Origin: Lunularia cruciata
Taxonomy: Eukaryota > Streptophyta > Marchantiopsida > Lunulariales > Lunulariaceae
Length of the DNA: 64,000 bases
Assembly (NCBI GenBank): GCA_948567375.1
Contig: OX419758.1
Span: 37,153,473 to 37,217,472, forward strand
Direction of reading: 5' to 3'
Part shown: positions 59,389 through 64,000 of the stretch, one piece after another
Layout: the number at the start of each line of letters is the position of its first letter
How positions within the stretch are numbered: the first letter of the stretch is position 1
Notes under the pieces: generated by a model
Told to the model about the DNA's origin: nothing
What the model saw: only the letters and a program-made list of their open reading frames with translations
Database searches by the model: none
Made by a program: the position numbers and the translations under genes

Positions 59389-61077
59389 ATGACAAGGAAA
59401 CCAAACAGCAAGCGTCTTAATGAGTCCCAACGCTACAAAATCATTTCTAAATTGAGCAAAATGAATCCTCCTAGTAAACGGGCTTTAGCTCGGGAATACG
59501 ATGTCAGCAAAGGTGCTATCCAAAAGGTGTGGGGAAATCGTGATTCGATTCTGGAGAGATCAGCTTTGATGTCTGAAGAAGCTAAGGAGAAGACATTTTG
59601 CACTTCAGTGGGACGATTTACAAAGCTTGAAGATATGCTTTACATCTGGATTGACAGCATGCGCCAAGCTAGACTTCCTGTACCACCATCTCTTGCCATT
59701 GCCAAAGCGAAAAGCATTGCTTCTACTTTATCAATTTTGGAATCACACTTTAAGGCATCATGGCAATGGCTCAATCGATTTAGAGCACGGCGTGGCTTAC
59801 AGAAGATGCTCCTTCATGGAGAAGGGGAAGAAGTTGACAAAAGAGATCCGGAGTTATTAGTAGCTTTAGAAAGTCTCTACGCCATCATTGTGCAATACGA
59901 CCTTGAAAATGTTTACAATATGGATGAGACTGGTTTGTTTTTTTGGTTGCTACTGCGATATAGCCTCCTTATGCCAAATGAAGATATCTCAACTATAAGA
60001 GGCAAAAAGAAAGCCAAGGATTGAGTTTCTTTGATAGTCTGTGCTAACGCAATAGGAACACATAAAATTCCATGTGCGCTGATCGGGAAACCAAAGGAGC
60101 CAGCTTGTATCAAGGACAAACAATAGCCAATTCCTTATTTCAATCAAGCAAAGGCTTGGATGGACGTGGAAACCTGTTGGAAATGGTTCAATGAAGTTTT
60201 TGTTCCAGAAGCCAAAAAAAGAACTGGACGCCGCATTCTTTTGCTGATGGATAACGCCCCAGGACACTTTGATGCCTTCGAGCGTGATAATATTTGGGTC
60301 GTTTTCTTCCCACCAAATTGTACAAGCTGGAAACAGCCTTGTGATATGGGCATCATCGCAGCCCTGAAAAAGCAATACAAATATTTGTACCTCAAGGATG
60401 TCCTTGATTTTTATGAACTTGATGAGGAGGCAAAGCAGCAAAAGAAAGATTTGGGTGGAAGATTGCAACGAGGTGCTGCAGGAGTCTCCTATGGAAATCC
60501 AGCACACATGCTGAATGCTGCAAGTTATGTCAAAGAAGCATGGGATTCTGTCTCTTCCAGCTCGATCAAAAATGCTTTTAGTAAGGTAGAGCTAATGCAA
60601 CTAGAGCCAGAATCGGAAGCTGTTGAAGAAGTTCAGAACATATTCAGCAATTTGGCACATGCCATTGAAACACTCTCTATCAGTCCATCGGAACTGGAAG
60701 ACTTTGTTCATATTGATGATGAGAACAATGAAGAGTGTGTAACAACAGTTTTGGAAGATGTTGAAGAGCTGTTAGAGTCGATGAAGATTGTTTACATTGC
60801 GGTGAAGGATGCGGACGACCCTGATCCTCAAGAGTTGAATGCCAATTTAGAGATAGGAAGCATATTTCATGGTTTTGAATCTCTTTATAAACAAGTTCTT
60901 GATATTGAGGACCAGCTGCTCTGCACTGAAGTTCAAACGGAAGCGGAGGGAACTTTTGAAGATCTAAAAAAATTGTTTGAAATATTCCAGAGCAAGGTCC
61001 GTGAGGTTAACGTCAAAGCCAAACGCAAGAAACTTCAAAACTTGCACCAGATGACAATTCATAACATGTTCAACTGA
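59389..61077 (+). pseudogene. Tigger/pogo-like transposase (CENP-B type), two in-frame stops
   Basis: DDE-superfamily cut-and-paste transposase, a single reading frame of 562 codon positions interrupted by TGA at 60022-60024 and TAG at 60124-60126. N-terminal psq/CENP-B helix-turn-helix at about residues 10-55 (NESQRYKII, SKRALAREYDVSKGAIQKVW); second CENP-B/Tc5-type DNA-binding domain at about 75-140 (FKASWQWLNRFRARRGL). Catalytic triad: Asp in NMDETG (about 179), Asp in LLLMDNAPGH (about 288), Asp in QPCDMG (about 319), so DD30D as in pogo/Tigger. The C-terminal tail (about 420-562) is acidic and helical. Both stops lie between the first and second catalytic Asp; each needs one base change from a sense codon (Arg and Trp are likely). 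Apart from these it is strikingly well kept. Readthrough or a small intron removing 60022-60126 cannot be excluded, but I see no good splice sites. Confidence 0.85.
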
Positions 61078-61112
61078 GAAATATTGAACCCTAAATTGTC
61101 TATTAGAAGATG

Positions 61113-61160
61113 CGGACTTAAACGGGATGCGTACTTAATCGGGTGTGCACTTAACCGGGA
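61113..61160. repeat. Subterminal triple repeat ACTTAANCGGG
   Basis: ACTTAAACGGG (61116), ACTTAATCGGG (61133) and ACTTAACCGGG (61149), spaced 16-17 bp, run into the right terminal repeat. Such arrays often bind transposase in pogo-type elements; here that is inference. Confidence 0.7.
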
Positions 61161-61170
61161 GGTTACTGTA

Positions 61171-63109
61171 CCCCGAGCACAAAATTTGATAGCCAACAAG
61201 TAGTCTATGAGTAACTGCCAAAATACTCCTACCTACCAACACTATTACTCTAGATTCTGAACAATCTATGTGCAACACTACAAATGGCATGACGGAATAT
61301 GTGGTCTATACATAACTTTACAATGAAACACCTCCAAGAAAAAAGTTATCTAGACTTTTGAAAATATACATATCGGTCTAAATTAAAACTCCTCCGTTCT
61401 TAAACCCAACTACTAAAATGCCCTATCTCCGTCCTCATGCGTAGTTAGAGTGTCCACTAAAAGGACACTCTAAAAGTTAGATTCAAATAGTTGGGATATT
61501 AAATTTTTTGATATCTTTGATTTGTTCTGATTTGATCATTAGAATAAATTAGTGATTGGTCTAGAGAATCAACTTAAAACAAATTAGTGATGTGAACCTT
61601 TGCAATGAAGAATCCATAAACTTGGATCCGTCATAACACTGATTGCTCAACTTATTAACTAATTAGGATTATGGATTTTAATTTAATTCATTGAAATTGC
61701 AATCTTTTAACTTCAAGTTTATTTCTTTTAGGTTTCTTTTTCTCTAGGACCTTACAAATATTACATCATATTCGTAAACATATGTAGGAAATTGAACAGG
61801 TTTTCTTTCTTAGGAAAGATCGTTTACTTATCTAGCAAAGGGAAAATCACTAACTTTTCTTCCCTGATTTCATGGGGTGTTATTTATTTATTTATTTAGA
61901 AATGATTATTGCCATCGGGAACAACATGAAATTGAGAACTCTAGGCAAACAATCGCGAGAAATAGGTAACACTATGTAAAAGACTGTCAGTAAGCAGTGC
62001 GTGAACGAATAAAAAAATGTGGGATGGAGTCAGGTAGGAACACTGTATACACAAGAGGTCCCATGAATCAGGCAAAGAGCGAAGGAAAAATAATAGGGAG
62101 CAAATTAGCTGGAGAATGGAGGAGTGGAACAATGCGAGAGCTATAGGATGGTGTCGCTGCAGAAACCTGTTGAAGTGTAACAGGGTAATGAGAGCGAAGC
62201 AAAAAAGGACAGGATATAAAGTATATCACAACAAGCGCTATGGACGCCTGAGTCCTGAGACGCTAAACAGCAAAGGGGAAGCAGAAGGCGGCCATAGTAA
62301 ACCTTCACGAAAACACCTACGACTTCATCAGTGCCTCACGCAGTGCCGAAGTAGCTGAGCAATTGGCAGTACTCCTCATACTGAGTTTCTGCTCAAAAAC
62401 TCATGAGTGCCAAAGGCAAACTCGGTTGCTCCCCTAAAGTGCCGCTCAAAAGTAATGGGAATGTCAAAAAGAACAGAGGTGGAAGTGTGGAAAAGCAAGG
62501 ACAAGCAAAAGTGCAGGCATGCACTTCTTCAGCGCTGGAGGCTTAGCCGCATGATGAGGATCAGTCCATAAAGAAAAGAATCCACATGAATAAGATGAGT
62601 GAAGAAATGGAGACATACCTGATGGATTCCTGAAATCACAAACATTCATTAGTAGAGAGAAAGTCTAGGACACAACAATGGGAAAGAGTCAAGAAGAGGT
62701 TCGCTAGTGATACGAGAGTGGAGCAAGAAAACTTCAGCACTGCACGGGAAGGGGACGAGTCAACTGAAGCGGGAAAAGCATAGGTGACGCGAATGAAGGT
62801 GAAGTATACAGTATATATATATATGAATTCAGAAGTCAAGAAGGACTCCCAAACAACAGTATTTATTTATAGAAAAATATATATATTTAGCCCAATATAT
62901 ATAGAGCACGAGATGGTTGATGGGTACCTATAAATTATCATTTGAAATAATAGACAAGTCCCATTAAAAAAGTTAGAAAAATTTATGAAAATATTGAAAG
63001 AAAATATTAACAAAATAAATTATTATTTTTTTTAAAAATTTCTAATTATATAATTTAAAATATTCTCTATTCATAGAAAATTTAAATATTTTATAACTTT
63101 TTATGGTGC
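61171..63109. other. Intergenic DNA
   Basis: The first ~250 bp may be the outer part of element D beyond the DNA transposon. The rest is AT-rich with no coding similarity; 62820-63070 is very AT-rich, with TATATATA runs. Short open frames on both strands (at most 80 codons) have no recognisable motif. Confidence 0.4.
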
Positions 63110-63412
63110 TCATGAAATATCTCCTGAAAGGTCTCGTTTCCTCTCATCTCCAATAGGGTACAATAGCATAAAAGATTCCTTCATTCGCCCATTACGTAGG
63201 GAACCAGCGCCGGTCGCGCCGGTCATCGCGACTTGCTTGCGTGGGAAGGTCGCGGACATGATGGATCCCAAAACTGAGAGAGTGAAGGTGAGTTCCACGA
63301 TCACAACAGAATAGTGTAGTTTCGGACAGAACAGCAAGAGGTGGACGATCACGACAGACGAAAGGAGAAATTCGAGCAGTGGGAGACACAGATTTGATTT
63401 CCCTGACACTAA
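63110..63412 (+). promoter_or_regulatory. Promoter and 5' leader of the CRIPT-like gene
   Basis: A GC-richer patch (GCCGGTCGCGCCGGTC near 63210) directly upstream of the CRIPT start, as expected for a broadly expressed plant gene. ATGATGGATCCC... followed by AAGGTGAGT at about 63258-63293 looks like a possible upstream leader exon with a splice donor, but no acceptor can be assigned. Minus-strand open frames over this stretch are not supported. Confidence 0.35.
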
Positions 63413-64000
63413 ATGGTGTGCGATAAGTGTTGAGTAACAGCTCTTTCCCGCATTGTTGTATCTGCAATTTCGGTTTTTAGAGGTCAAATTAGACACAGGC
63501 TTTCAGGGCTGTGGATTTCTCTCGTGCGGGTTTGTAGTTTGCTCTTTTCTGAGGGAGTTTAAATTTTGGATGAGTTTGAATTGCAATTAGTATTTTGCTC
63601 CCTATTTTAACAAGAAAGTTTAGGAGGAGAGGACTGAAGTTGTTTTGGCCCGTGGACAAATGACGCTGCCTTATCTTGGTTGAGATATGGCTAATTTTTG
63701 GCTGTGGTGTCTTCCATTGATTTATAAGGGAATGCATCTTGCCTGTTGTAAAAGAGTGAGATAGTTGCCTGCCGCTGTAGCGAACGAGAGTTATTAATTT
63801 GATGATTGACGAAACAGGCCTTCCCCGACAGACTAGTGCCAAAAGTTTCACCTGTGTCGTTGACATCAGACTAATATGATATCCTGATTTTGCAGGCCAG
63901 AAGAAGCTCACAAAGGTTATAGTGCCAGACAAATGGAAGGAAGGAGCTAGCAACACAACAGAAGGTGGTGGTCGAAAAATCAATGAGAACAAACTACTGA
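63413..64000 (+). CDS. CRIPT: CRIPT-family zinc-binding protein, exons 1-2, partial at window end
   Basis: Exon 1 is 63413-63428, only 16 nt (MVCDK plus one base). The intron 63429-63895 has a GT donor (GTTGAG) and TTTTGCAG acceptor. Exon 2 starts at 63896 and runs past the window end. The 40 residues seen begin MVCDKC, then KKLTKVIVPDKWK and NTTEGGGRKINENKLL, which match the N terminus of CRIPT proteins (about 100 residues) closely, including the first CXXC pair of their zinc-binding cysteines. In animals CRIPT binds the PDZ3 domain of PSD-95 and has been found in the minor (U12) spliceosome; the plant role is presumably the conserved, splicing-linked one (inference). The split codon T|GC restores Cys6 exactly, which supports the tiny first exon. 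Confidence 0.88.

Larger units (their letters stand above)
59241..61168 (+). mobile_element. Tigger/pogo-like DNA transposon, 1928 bp, TA target duplication
   Basis: Ends are inverted repeats: CAGTAACCTCCCG at 59241-59253 and CGGGAGGTTACTG at 61156-61168, flanked by TA (59239-59240, 61169-61170), the target duplication of Tc1/mariner-pogo elements. The similarity extends inward in diverged form (CTAAGTCCGCA on the left, ACTTAACCGGG-type units on the right). It contains one transposase frame with two stops. Confidence 0.9.

Noticed and set aside
63110-63496. 128-codon minus-strand frame over the CRIPT start
   Set aside because: No recognisable product, and it overlaps a well-supported CRIPT exon and its GC-rich leader on the other strand.

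Overview
The window is nuclear DNA of a land plant. The evidence is two intron-containing single-copy-type plant genes and long stretches of decayed plant retrotransposons. I cannot name the species. The reverse-transcriptase and gypsy families resemble ones I associate with seed-free plants (fern, lycophyte or bryophyte); this is a low-confidence inference.

Layout. Positions 1-7.3 kb are AT-rich intergenic DNA with three copies of a short SINE-like repeat. Positions 7326-10852 hold an eight-exon DEAD-box RNA helicase of the chloroplast RH22 type. From about 12.5 to 59 kb there is almost nothing but transposons: (i) a minus-strand LINE-like reverse-transcriptase element (12.5-15.6 kb); (ii) a plus-strand chromovirus, called A0 here (17713-24182); (iii) a nest in which a plus-strand LINE-like element is split by chromovirus A1 (25583-45970, TSD ctact), A1 is split in gag by chromovirus A2 (26780-41677, TSD atcat), and A2 is split in gag by a different, minus-strand gypsy element B (28812-36598, TSD ggcc); (iv) an inverted chromovirus, A3 (about 47.5-52.1 kb), that has lost its reverse transcriptase; (v) a decayed minus-strand gypsy element D (52.1 to about 59 kb), whose 5' side carries a Tigger/pogo-like DNA transposon (59241-61168, TA duplication). 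Three solo LTRs of 691, 738 and 739 bp sit inside chromovirus LTRs, two with exact target duplications and one with 4 of 5 bases matching. At the right edge (63413-64000) the first two exons of a CRIPT-family gene begin; its first coding exon is only 16 nt.

No transposon copy looks able to encode a full set of proteins: every pol frame carries stops, frameshifts or deletions. The best candidate for an undescribed system is in the chromovirus LTRs. They carry arrays of inverted GAA/TTC pentamers, including perfect four-unit heat-shock-element matches, just upstream of a TATAAATA box. This is the layout of a heat-shock promoter. It suggests, but does not prove, heat-responsive transcription, as known for the unrelated Copia element ONSEN.
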